Below are positions 1-7,406 of a stretch of DNA of 46,522 bases, in pieces (the stretch's first letter is position 1; the number at the start of each line of letters is the position of its first letter). The position numbers and the translations under genes were made by a program. This DNA comes from DATKJS01 sp964551995 (GTDB lineage Bacteria; Acidobacteriota; Aminicenantia; Aminicenantales; Saccharicenantaceae). The notes under the pieces are model-generated. The model worked only from the letters and a program-made list of their open reading frames with translations, had not been told where the DNA came from and did no database searches. Location of the stretch: positions 1 through 46,522 of the forward strand of contig CAZKFD010000024.1 in assembly GCA_964551995.1 (NCBI GenBank), given 5' to 3'.

Positions 1-2
1 AG

Positions 3-137
3 TGGCGGCGGGACTACAACGAGTTCCGGCCGCACAGCTCGCTCGGAGACTTGACTCCGCGGCAGTTCGCTGATAAATACGAAGTCAGTTTAAGAAGCCA
101 AAAAACTCCATTTTTGGCTGGACCAGTTTTCGGGTGA
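3..137 (+). pseudogene. IS3-family transposase (OrfB), C-terminal end only
   Basis: The open frame enters from the left edge of the window and ends at TGA 135-137. The 44 visible residues include YNEFRPHSSLGDLTP, the typical end of the DDE integrase core of IS3-family OrfB, just after the catalytic glutamate helix. A DDE transposase would cut and join the ends of its own element. Whether the gene is intact outside the window cannot be seen, so 'pseudogene' here only means partial. The GC-rich tract ending in GGCAGGTCA at about 194 resembles the terminal inverted repeat of this group and probably marks the right end of the element. Confidence 0.75.
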
Positions 138-176
138 GGCGAAATGTATTGAAAACCTCACTTCACAGGTGGTATC

Positions 177-194
177 GCGAGGGGGGGCAGGTCA
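177..194. repeat. Probable right terminal inverted repeat of the IS3-type element
   Basis: The sequence GCGAGGGGGGGCAGGTCA lies 40 bases after the transposase stop. Reversed it begins TGACCTGCCCCC, a start seen in several IS3-group ends (from memory of the family). The left end is outside the window, so the pairing cannot be tested here. Confidence 0.4.
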
Positions 195-267
195 ATAAGA
201 ACTCGCGAGATCAATTCTCCGTTCATTTTTGCCGCCCATCTCTCTCAACCGATACCAAATCGCAGTT

Positions 268-750
268 CTAGTCGGCTTTGTTAATGCGTTTAAAGTCCTT
301 TACCTGGTAACGTTCAAATTGCGGCTTTGTATATTCCCTGAATTCGCCACGTGCCCGGTTATGCCTCGTACCATTGAACCATATGCTGCGAAGACCAGCA
401 TTCTTGCCACTTTTATTCTGCACTGATTCTCGGATGAACTCTTGAGACGTCATAATCCAGGTTGCATCCATCCTCTCCGAGTAAAAGATGAACCAATAAT
501 CCGGACGCTCCTCGGGGTGCGGAATTGCCGCAAAAAGTGCTGCGTCACCAGGAATAACGTCTTGTGAACGAGCTTTAATTTGAATCTGCGCAATAGATCC
601 GTCTTTGCGTCGGACAACCGCATCAACTGCATGATCATCGACAAGGGGCACATATACGTCCATGCCCTCTTTCAGCATCCGGCTTATAATAAAGAGCTCG
701 ATTCGTTTCCCAAACGAAGCCGAACTTCGAAAGGTGCGTTTAATTGCCAC
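268..750 (-). CDS. PD-(D/E)XK endonuclease-like protein of unknown role
   Basis: This 160-residue protein starts at GTG 750 with a good Shine-Dalgarno site (GGAGGG) a few bases upstream. The centre reads DDHAVDAVVRR followed by IAQIQIKAR. A conserved Asp, then a beta strand with Gln-x-Lys, is the usual layout of the PD-(D/E)XK nuclease core as it appears in small resolvase-like or intron-endonuclease-like proteins. The rest (RPDYWFIFYSERMD and the later SIWFNG) looks conserved rather than random. It lies between an IS end and a serine recombinase, so it is probably cargo or debris of a mobile element. The substrate is unknown, and nuclease activity is inferred from the motif only. Confidence 0.6.
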   Translation of the reverse strand: MAIKRTFRSSASFGKRIELFIISRMLKEGMDVYVPLVDDHAVDAVVRRKDGSIAQIQIKARSQDVIPGDAALFAAIPHPEERPDYWFIFYSERMDATWIMTSQEFIRESVQNKSGKNAGLRSIWFNGTRHNRARGEFREYTKPQFERYQVKDFKRINKAD

Positions 751-1418
751 GATTTCCCTCCATAAAATCTGCCCGCGTCGCCCCGGCCATCACTTTATCC
801 AAATCAATTTTGACCCTGGGCGGTGTTTATCTTTTTAGGGCTCAGCTCAACAGTTGGCCTGACTGACCCGCCCTGCTCAATGTACCACCCCGTGATTAAG
901 CTTTTCAAGCCATCTGGCCTCCGGCGCCGGCGGCGGCCGATAGCCAGAGCATAGGTTGCCTGGACGCCATCTTCTCGTCTGCAAACGCACAACAGCGCCA
1001 GCCGACTCCCCACTATACGGGCCGCAGGCCGTTCGACGCGCAGCGACGAGCAGAGGCGGGATTTTGGTGGGAATAGACGTGGGTCCATGCCCTTTATATG
1101 CGGATCTGGACCGGACCATGCTTATCCTCTGAAGCGTCCAAGGTTAAGCTGTTCTTTCAGGCAGGACCCTGGACATCAGTCGACCTAGGCTCTTCGGCTG
1201 GCTGGGCTGAAGGGCAGTTGATTCAAATCAGTTCAGTTCAGGGTAACGAGGCTAGGTATGGGTTTAGCCTGGACGTTAATCCCCTGTACAGATGGTAGAT
1301 CCTCCCTATTAGACCCCAAAACTCCCAGCCCTGGGCAGTTCAGGGGCGCCACGTTGCCATTCCAAAAATTCTTGCCGGGGCGGCCCTAGAAAAAATTCTA
1401 AAATTTATATATTTTTTA
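751..1418. other. Gene-poor stretch between the nuclease-like gene and the recombinase promoter
   Basis: About 670 bases without a credible gene. Short open frames exist on both strands (for example 804-1088 minus and 1098-1298 plus), but their products are rich in Arg/Pro/Ser, show no family signature and have no ribosome site. The part after 1380 becomes very AT-rich and leads into the recombinase promoter. I see no convincing inverted repeat, tRNA fragment or second copy of the tRNA-Asp 3' end here. Confidence 0.5.
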
Positions 1419-1447
1419 TTGATTTTTAGAAAAATATAATCTATAAT
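1419..1447 (+). promoter_or_regulatory. Sigma-70-like promoter of the serine recombinase
   Basis: TTGATT (1419-1424) and a perfect TATAAT (1442-1447) are separated by 17 bases in an AT-rich tract. The start codon lies 25 bases downstream. Confidence 0.7.
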
Positions 1448-1472
1448 AGTATTTGTTAGATAGAGACGGAAA

Positions 1473-3224
1473 ATGAGCAACACGACGGACATCCCGAGCA
1501 GCCTTAAGGCCGTGGCCTATATCAGGGTCAGTACGGGCAAGCAGAAAGACAAGTTTTCTGAGGACGTCCAGAAGAACGAAATCCAAAAATATGCCGATAC
1601 CCATAAACCTCCACTTTCGGTCGTAGAAACATTTGAAGAGTCCCGGAGCGGTTTCCGACTTAAAGCACGGGTCCGATTCTACGACATGCTCGATTTTGTT
1701 CATGACAATAATATCGGCCATATCTTGTATTACATGACCAGCCGAGCCTCAAGAAACGATCTCGACTGGGCGGCCCTTAAGAGTCTCAGAGTTCGTCTCC
1801 ACAATGTTACAAGCGGCAGGGCATTTACTCCTGGTCTAAAAGCTGACCGCAGGATTAAGAATCAAGAGGATGCTGAGGCCGTCAAGGCAGAATCCGAATC
1901 TATTAACACAAGTGATTTAGTCACCGCCGCCCAGGCCGAAAAAGTCGAACGCGGAGAGTATCCAGGCAGTCCGCCGCTCGGGTACCTTTGTGAACCCATT
2001 ATGGTTGACGGGAAGCCCCTGATAGTTAAGGGCGAGATAAAGAATAGGACAATTGTTGATCCGGTCCAGGGGCCTCTCATGAAGAAGATGTTCGAGCTAT
2101 GCGCGAGCGGCGAAGCGCGAAGTCTCCGGGACCTCAATTCCATCATGAAGAACCTTGGCCAGCGATCAAGGACTGGCCGAATCCTGACGCTCGAAGAAGT
2201 CCGTCGTTATCTGCGGACACCTTTCTATTACGGATGGTTCAAGTGGGGCGGCAAATTATACTCAAACAAAGGTACCTACGAGCCAATCATCAGCAAGGTC
2301 CTTTTCGATGAAGTCCAGGAAGTGCTCGATGGCCGGCGCATCTTTACTAAACGCGGTAGGGACTTCAAATATAAGGACCTCCTGACATGCGACTTTTGTG
2401 GCTGCAAGCTGGTTGGCGACCTTCACGAAAAGAAGAATAGGAAGACGGGCGAAAAGAGGCCTCTAATCTACTACAGGTGCACCGGAGGCAAGCGGACGGA
2501 ATGGTATCAAGAACATTACAAGCTCCCAAAGTGCCCTTTGTATTATGGTCCGTATTATAAAGAAGAGGATATTGATCATTTTTTTGAGTTCGGCATCGGA
2601 ACCCTATATGTTGACCCTGATACCTACGACTGGGTCCGAAGTCAGCTTGAGGAAGACGCTAAGAATCTGAAAACGTTGAACGCCCAGGAGATCACTGCCC
2701 TGAAAAAAGAACGTGCCCATAACGAGACGACGAGTGCAAATCTCGCCGAGGCAGTCGGGAATACAAGGAACGAGCGGGCCCGGGCCGTGTATGAGAAAAA
2801 GATCGACGGTCTTGAACTCCGCAACGCAGAGATTGAGGCCCGACTCGAAGAATTGGAAAAGGGAGAAGAGGCGGTTTCGCTCGACGAGATTAACGAAGTT
2901 TTAGAATTGTCTAAAGCATTGAAGGATAATTATTTAGCTGCGACACCAGAAAAACGGGCCATGCTCAATAAACTGATGTTTAGAACGGTAAGAATTACCA
3001 AGGAAGGCTACACCCCCGCCACTGAAGATGATGATCCATATCTTACGGAAGCCCCATTCTATTTTGTTTGGGAAGAACCGTTTAAGTCTCTCTGGGAGAT
3101 CGGATTCATTCAGGGGATGTCAGAGGCCGAAGTCGAAGAGAGGGAAGAGGAGAAGGCCACGAAATCGGCCGAAATCAAAGAATGGCGGGGCCGACGAGAC
3201 TCGAACTCGCGACCTCCGGCGTGA
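1473..3224 (+). CDS. Large serine recombinase (resolvase/invertase family)
   Basis: A 583-residue site-specific recombinase. The N-terminal resolvase domain shows AYIRVSTGKQ with the nucleophilic Ser near residue 21, and later SRASRN, the usual arginine-containing active-site segment. A recombinase domain follows (GSPPLGY near residue 165), then a zinc ribbon with CDFCGCKL and a second pair of cysteines near residues 330-380. A charged coiled coil fills residues 400-490. This is the architecture of integrases of phages and integrative elements. The gene has its own promoter. Its last dozen codons (GRRDSNSRPPA) and its stop lie inside the tRNA-Asp gene read antisense, so the reading frame is completed by the presumed attachment site. 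The true C-terminus may therefore differ when the element is excised. Confidence 0.85.
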   Translation: MSNTTDIPSSLKAVAYIRVSTGKQKDKFSEDVQKNEIQKYADTHKPPLSVVETFEESRSGFRLKARVRFYDMLDFVHDNNIGHILYYMTSRASRNDLDWAALKSLRVRLHNVTSGRAFTPGLKADRRIKNQEDAEAVKAESESINTSDLVTAAQAEKVERGEYPGSPPLGYLCEPIMVDGKPLIVKGEIKNRTIVDPVQGPLMKKMFELCASGEARSLRDLNSIMKNLGQRSRTGRILTLEEVRRYLRTPFYYGWFKWGGKLYSNKGTYEPIISKVLFDEVQEVLDGRRIFTKRGRDFKYKDLLTCDFCGCKLVGDLHEKKNRKTGEKRPLIYYRCTGGKRTEWYQEHYKLPKCPLYYGPYYKEEDIDHFFEFGIGTLYVDPDTYDWVRSQLEEDAKNLKTLNAQEITALKKERAHNETTSANLAEAVGNTRNERARAVYEKKIDGLELRNAEIEARLEELEKGEEAVSLDEINEVLELSKALKDNYLAATPEKRAMLNKLMFRTVRITKEGYTPATEDDDPYLTEAPFYFVWEEPFKSLWEIGFIQGMSEAEVEEREEEKATKSAEIKEWRGRRDSNSRPPA

Positions 3225-3259
3225 CAGGCCGGCGTTCTAACCAGCTGAACTACGACCCC
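3183..3259 (-). tRNA. tRNA-Asp (GTC)
   Basis: Read on the minus strand, a full cloverleaf of 77 bases can be drawn. The acceptor GGGGTCG pairs with CGGCCCC (one T-G pair), the anticodon loop CTGTCAC carries GTC, the T arm contains GTTCGAG, and the discriminator G is followed by an encoded CCA. The 3' end faces the serine recombinase, whose last codons run antisense through it. tRNA 3' ends are frequent integration targets, so 3183 is a likely edge of the mobile segment to the left. Confidence 0.95.
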
Positions 3260-3274
3260 GCGACAGGCTGGCCT

Positions 3275-3303
3275 ATTATAGAGAATTGCTCCCGGAGATT
3301 CAA
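3275..3303 (-). promoter_or_regulatory. Promoter of tRNA-Asp
   Basis: On the minus strand TTGAAT (3303-3298) and a perfect TATAAT (3280-3275) are separated by 17 bases, 16 bases before the mature tRNA 5' end. This is a short leader as expected for a single tRNA. Confidence 0.65.
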
Positions 3304-3339
3304 GGTGCCGGGTTCCCCGACGGACCGGGTGGCCTCCGT

Positions 3340-3368
3340 TTGCCCGCGCCCCCAGGAAGGTTTATACT
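3340..3368 (+). promoter_or_regulatory. Promoter of the small coiled-coil protein gene
   Basis: TTGCCC (3340-3345), 17 bases, TATACT (3363-3368). A strong ribosome site (GGAGGGG) and ATG follow at 3417. Confidence 0.5.
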
Positions 3369-3416
3369 GATGGCAAACACTTTTCCCTCGTCGGCCGAGT
3401 GAAACGGAGGGGAAAC

Positions 3417-3713
3417 ATGGCAAAACTCAGCAGACAGCAAAAATTCCAGGCCAAGATCGACATCGAGATGGACCATATCAAGGCCCGTCTCATCGAGCTC
3501 CGGGCCAAGGCCAAGGAGGCCAAGCTCGACGCGCAGGTCGAGTTCGATAAGGGCCTCGACGCCCTCGACAAGGCCCAGGAAGATCTCAAGGCCAAGCTCG
3601 ACGAGTGGGCCAAGGCAGGCAAAGAGGCCGGCAAAGACCTGAAAAAGGGCATCAAGCGCTCGGCTAAGCAGCTCAAGAAGTCGGTCAAGAAGGCCTACAA
3701 GAGTCTGACCTGA
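3417..3713 (+). CDS. Small coiled-coil protein resembling the sll1863 stress-response family
   Basis: The 98-residue protein starts at ATG 3417, preceded by GGAGGGG. An upstream GTG at 3399 would put the ribosome site inside the gene and is less likely. The sequence is almost entirely Ala, Lys, Glu, Asp and Leu in heptad-like spacing, predicting one long amphipathic coiled coil, with a basic tail (KKSVKKAYKSL). There is no signal peptide or membrane helix. Proteins of this look are annotated as sll1863-type stress-response proteins, but composition alone makes that match soft. It would have been the downstream neighbour of htpX before the defence island arrived. Confidence 0.6.
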   Translation: MAKLSRQQKFQAKIDIEMDHIKARLIELRAKAKEAKLDAQVEFDKGLDALDKAQEDLKAKLDEWAKAGKEAGKDLKKGIKRSAKQLKKSVKKAYKSLT

Positions 3714-3770
3714 CGGCAGCCGGGAACCGACGAGCGGCGCATCCGCCCTGTCGAACCCGGAATGAAAGTT

Positions 3771-3819
3771 TTTTTAATTAGCCGATCGCTAATTAAAGGA
3801 TGATGCCTTTTCCTTTAAT
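3771..3819. repeat. Palindromic module, copy A
   Basis: Two nested inverted repeats. TTTAATTAGC (3773-3782) faces GCTAATTAAA (3788-3797) across 5 bases, perfect over 10 bp. ATTAAAGGA (3792-3800) faces TCCTTTAAT (3811-3819) across 10 bases. The same architecture recurs at 8604-8654 and 9373-9419 in the same orientation. Unlike those copies, A lies after the end of hsdR and outside the left 28-bp repeat, with no gene to its left that it could drive on the minus strand. Confidence 0.75.
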
Positions 3820-3851
3820 AATGGACGACGTAACAGGGGGAAGCTGCCCTC

Positions 3852-3879
3852 ACATCCTCTCGAGGGCCGCGATCCGCTC
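3852..3879. repeat. Left 28-bp direct repeat: duplicate of the htpX 3' end (putative att site)
   Basis: Identical over 28 bases to 15694-15721, which encodes the last residues (RIAALERM) of HtpX. Read on the minus strand, this copy keeps the same reading frame and ends in its own TGA (3852-3850). It lies 14 bases past the hsdR stop. The pattern, a gene end restored on one side and a remnant left on the other, is what site-specific insertion into a gene 3' end produces. Confidence 0.8.
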
Positions 3880-3893
3880 CTTGTTCATCCCTG

Positions 3894-6800
3894 CTACACG
3901 GGAAACCGGGTCTTGATATATTCAGCTGCGCTTTCAGGTGACAGTTTAACACTACCGGGGCCGCTTCGGACATAGAAATCCCCTCTCTCGGCTTCTTCCA
4001 TGCCCTTCCACTTCAGGAAGACCGGCTCCGGGCTCCTCTGGCAGCTGACCACGCACACCGTTTTGCCCTGGACGATCTGCGTCTTCGGGTCGATGCACGT
4101 GCTGGCTCTTTCGCCAAGTCCGTTCCGGACCGCCTGGGCAAGATGCCGCATGAACTCGTCTTCGCTCTCGAATCCGTCCCGCTCGATGCCGGTAACGCTG
4201 CCGCTGTCCGCAACGCCGATCAGGAGGTCCCCGCCGGACGTATTCAGGAACGCGGCGATCGTTTTCAAGACGGCGTGCGTGATGAGCTTGTCGTCCTTCC
4301 TGTCTTCTTTCAGATTCCAGCGGAGGGTCGATTTGAATTCCAGAGTCTTCGATTCGCCCTGCTTGATCAACTCCTCCGCCTGCCTGTGGGCGCGCAGGTA
4401 GATATCGAACATGAAATCCCTCAGCGCCGCGCCGAAAGCCTGGTCGTCGGTGATCCGCTTGTAAAGGTCGAAGTTGGTGTCTACAATCTCCTGGATCGCG
4501 TCCTCGACCTTGTGGTCGAAGGTCAGCCGGATGTTCTCTCGCGTATTGACCCTGGCGCTCGCGTCGAGCCCGGCGTCCTCGTTAAGCTTCCTCAGGATCT
4601 GCCCGAGCGTCAGCCGGTGCTCCTCTCCGAGGTTCAAGCCGAACCGCTCGTTGAGCTCAGCAATGATCTGGGAGAGGGGTTCGAGAACTTCCGCCTCCTC
4701 TCCCCGCAGGTCCTTGGTCATGGAAGGGGCGAGCTGTCCCCCCTTGCGCTCCGGCGTGATCCTGCCGCTCCCGGTTTGCCGGATGCGATAGGATTCCATG
4801 TCGATATTCTGCTGGACCTCGCGCGGCAGGCTGTCCCGGTCGCCGGGGATGAGGCGCCTGAGGTGCCGAGAAAAGACATACAGTTTCTCGAGCTCCGCAT
4901 CGGCAAAGGCCAGAACCTGGGCCAAGAATGCGTAGAGACGCACATAATCCGTCAGCTGGCCCCGGAAATCGTGCTTTTCCTCGTTCGCCATCTCGTCGAA
5001 CCGCGTCCTTACCGGCTCGAGGACGGCATAAAGCTGATCTTGGGTCGCTTTCTTATCAAAATAGACCCCGGCGAATCGTTCGACGTCCGCCGGCGTGAAG
5101 ACCGGGAAGGCCAGCAGTCTTGTCTGGATCTCATAAAGCAGGTTCGGGTCGGTCGCCTCCGACAGGAGCGTCGTCTCATAATAGGGCTCGAACGCGGCTC
5201 TGATGGCGTCGGCCTCGTTGGCGAAGTCGAGGACCATCGTGCCGCGCTTTTCCGGGTGGATCCGGTTGAGCCGCGACAGTGTCTGGACCGCGTTCACGCC
5301 GCCGAGCTTCTTATCGACATACATCGTCTGGAGGAGCGGCTGGTCGAATCCCGTCTGGAACTTATTCGCGCAAACGAGGAATCTGTACTCCGGCCGCTCG
5401 AAAGTCTTGGCTGTTTGCTTCTCTGAGAAGCCGTTCATCCCCGATTCCGTGTAGGATTGACCGCCGTCCGTGACCGTCCCGGAAAAGGCAACCAACGCTT
5501 TATAGGGGAGGTTCTTCTCGCGGAGATATCGGTCCAAGGTCAGCTTGAAACGGACGGCATGCAGGCGCGATCGGGTCACGATCATGGCCTTGGCCTTGCC
5601 GCCGATCTCGCTCGCCGCCTGGGCCGCAAAATGCTCGACCATGATCCGCACTTTTTCCGCTATCGCGTGTGGGTGGAGCTCAACGAACGCCTTGAGAAGG
5701 TACTGGGCCTTGCTCCTGTCGTAGCGGGGGTCGTCCTCGACCTTCTTGAGGAGGCGCCAATAGGCCTTGTACGTCGTGTAATTCTCGAGGACGTCGAGGA
5801 TGAAGCCCTCTTCGATCGCCTGCCGCATGGTGTAGAGATGGAACGGCGCGAACTTTCCATCATCCCGCCTGGTCCCGAAGAGCTCTAGAGTCTTGGCCTT
5901 GGGCGTCGCGGTGAAGGCGAAGAGCGAGAGGTTCGGCAGGCGGCCGCGCTTTTCCATGGCGGCCAGGATCGTCGCCTCGAGCTCCTCCTCGGGCGTCTCT
6001 GCGCCCGCCTCCTCCCTCTCGGCCGCTTCCAGGCTCCCGGCCGACAGGACCGACTTTAGACTTCTCGTGCTTTCCCCCGACTGCGAAGAATGGGCCTCGT
6101 CCACGAGCACGGCGAACCGATGTCCCGGCAACTCTCCGATCTCGTTGACGATGACCGGAAACTTCTGGAGGGTGGTGACAATGATCGTTTTTCCCGATTC
6201 GAGGGCTTCCTTGAGCTGGCGGGAGGTCTGGTCGATGTTCTCGACGACGCCGAGAGTCTGCTCGAACTGGCGCATGGTCGTTTGGAGCTGGCGGTCGAGG
6301 ATACGCCGGTCGGTGACGACGACGATGGAATCGAAAACACGGCGGTCTTGCTCGTCGTGGAGCGTCGCCAGCCGGTGGGCCAGCCAGGCGATGGTGAAGC
6401 TTTTGCCGCTCCCGGCCGAATGCTGGATGAGGTAGCGCTGGCTGGTCCCCTTCCGCCGGGCGTCGGCGACCAGCCGCCGCACGGCATCAAGCTGCTGGTA
6501 GCGCGGGAAGATGAGTGTCCGCATCCCTGTCTTGCGTCCCCTCTCGTCCTCCTCTTCGATCTCATGGATGAACTGACGGATGAGGTCGAGGAAACTGTCG
6601 CGCGACCAGATCTTCTCCCAGAGATAGGCCGCCGGATATCCTTTTTGGGTCGGGGGAACGGGCGGGTTTCCGGCGCCGCCGAATTTGCCTTGGTTGAAGG
6701 GCAGGAAACGCGTCTTCGGACCGAGGAGCCGGGTTGTCACAAACACGAGGTCGGGGTCGACGGCAAAATGGGCTAGGCATCGGCCGTAGGCGAAGAGCGG

Positions 6801-7406
6801 CTCGCGGGGGTCGCGGTCGGTCTTGTATTGCTTGATAGCGTCCTCGACGGTCTGCCCCGTGAGCGGGTTCTTGAGCTCGGCTGTGAAAACGGGGACGCCG
6901 TTCAGGAAAACGGCCAGGTCGAGGCTCTGGGCCGTCTTTTCGCTGTAGCGGAGCTGACGGACGACGGCAAAAAGGTTCGCCGCATGGAGGCGCTGCAGGG
7001 TCTCGTTGAGCCCGCTCGATGGACGAAAATAGGCCAGCTGGAACTTGCAGCCCGAGTCCTTGAAGCCGTTCCGCAGGACGTCGAGCGTGCCGCGGCGCTC
7101 GATCTCGCGGCTGAGCCGCCTGAGGAACTGGTCCTTGACGGCCGCGCCGTAGTGCTGCTTGAGCTTGTCCCATTCCTTGGGCTGCGTGGCTAGGACAAAA
7201 TCGATGACGTCCCGCGGCAGAAGGCAGAGGGACGCGTCATAGGCCTCCGGTGGGCGCTTAAGAAAGCGGCCCGGCGGGAATTCGCCGTAGGGCGCGGCCT
7301 CCTCGCGCACGCCGGGGGCTTGCTCCTGCTCGCAGGCGTCCGGGCCGAACCGCAGGAGCGCGCACTCGATCGTCTTTTCGAAGCTTCGTTCGGAGACTTC
7401 AACCAT
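3894..7406 (-). CDS. hsdR: Type I restriction enzyme subunit R with C-terminal AlbA_2 (Schlafen-type) domain
   Basis: The 1170-residue motor and nuclease subunit of a type I restriction-modification complex: it translocates DNA using ATP and cuts it far from the recognition site. The HSDR_N nuclease core has LDLAVF (Asp163) and AELKN (Glu177, Lys179). The helicase part shows Walker A HSAGSGKS near residues 329-336, DEAH in VLVDEAHSSQ, and the later VCANKFQTGFDQP. Unusually, residues about 1018-1170 form an extra domain with TLEFKST, GGDLLIGVADSG and DFYVRSG, typical of the AlbA_2/Schlafen DNA-binding family. The start ATG overlaps the fic stop by 8 bases, so translation is coupled to fic. Methylation and specificity subunits lie in a second operon 6 kb away. 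Confidence 0.93.
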   Translation of the reverse strand: MVEVSERSFEKTIECALLRFGPDACEQEQAPGVREEAAPYGEFPPGRFLKRPPEAYDASLCLLPRDVIDFVLATQPKEWDKLKQHYGAAVKDQFLRRLSREIERRGTLDVLRNGFKDSGCKFQLAYFRPSSGLNETLQRLHAANLFAVVRQLRYSEKTAQSLDLAVFLNGVPVFTAELKNPLTGQTVEDAIKQYKTDRDPREPLFAYGRCLAHFAVDPDLVFVTTRLLGPKTRFLPFNQGKFGGAGNPPVPPTQKGYPAAYLWEKIWSRDSFLDLIRQFIHEIEEEDERGRKTGMRTLIFPRYQQLDAVRRLVADARRKGTSQRYLIQHSAGSGKSFTIAWLAHRLATLHDEQDRRVFDSIVVVTDRRILDRQLQTTMRQFEQTLGVVENIDQTSRQLKEALESGKTIIVTTLQKFPVIVNEIGELPGHRFAVLVDEAHSSQSGESTRSLKSVLSAGSLEAAEREEAGAETPEEELEATILAAMEKRGRLPNLSLFAFTATPKAKTLELFGTRRDDGKFAPFHLYTMRQAIEEGFILDVLENYTTYKAYWRLLKKVEDDPRYDRSKAQYLLKAFVELHPHAIAEKVRIMVEHFAAQAASEIGGKAKAMIVTRSRLHAVRFKLTLDRYLREKNLPYKALVAFSGTVTDGGQSYTESGMNGFSEKQTAKTFERPEYRFLVCANKFQTGFDQPLLQTMYVDKKLGGVNAVQTLSRLNRIHPEKRGTMVLDFANEADAIRAAFEPYYETTLLSEATDPNLLYEIQTRLLAFPVFTPADVERFAGVYFDKKATQDQLYAVLEPVRTRFDEMANEEKHDFRGQLTDYVRLYAFLAQVLAFADAELEKLYVFSRHLRRLIPGDRDSLPREVQQNIDMESYRIRQTGSGRITPERKGGQLAPSMTKDLRGEEAEVLEPLSQIIAELNERFGLNLGEEHRLTLGQILRKLNEDAGLDASARVNTRENIRLTFDHKVEDAIQEIVDTNFDLYKRITDDQAFGAALRDFMFDIYLRAHRQAEELIKQGESKTLEFKSTLRWNLKEDRKDDKLITHAVLKTIAAFLNTSGGDLLIGVADSGSVTGIERDGFESEDEFMRHLAQAVRNGLGERASTCIDPKTQIVQGKTVCVVSCQRSPEPVFLKWKGMEEAERGDFYVRSGPGSVKLSPESAAEYIKTRFPV

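Noticed and set aside
804..1298. Short open frames between the nuclease-like gene and the recombinase
   Set aside because: Low-complexity products, no ribosome sites and no recognisable family.
3399..3416. GTG 3399 as start of the coiled-coil protein
   Set aside because: It would place the strong GGAGGGG ribosome site inside the coding region; ATG 3417 is at the right distance from it.
4143..5426. 427-codon plus-strand open frame opposite hsdR
   Set aside because: It is a shadow of hsdR in GC-rich DNA. Its product has no motif and the antisense protein is unmistakable.
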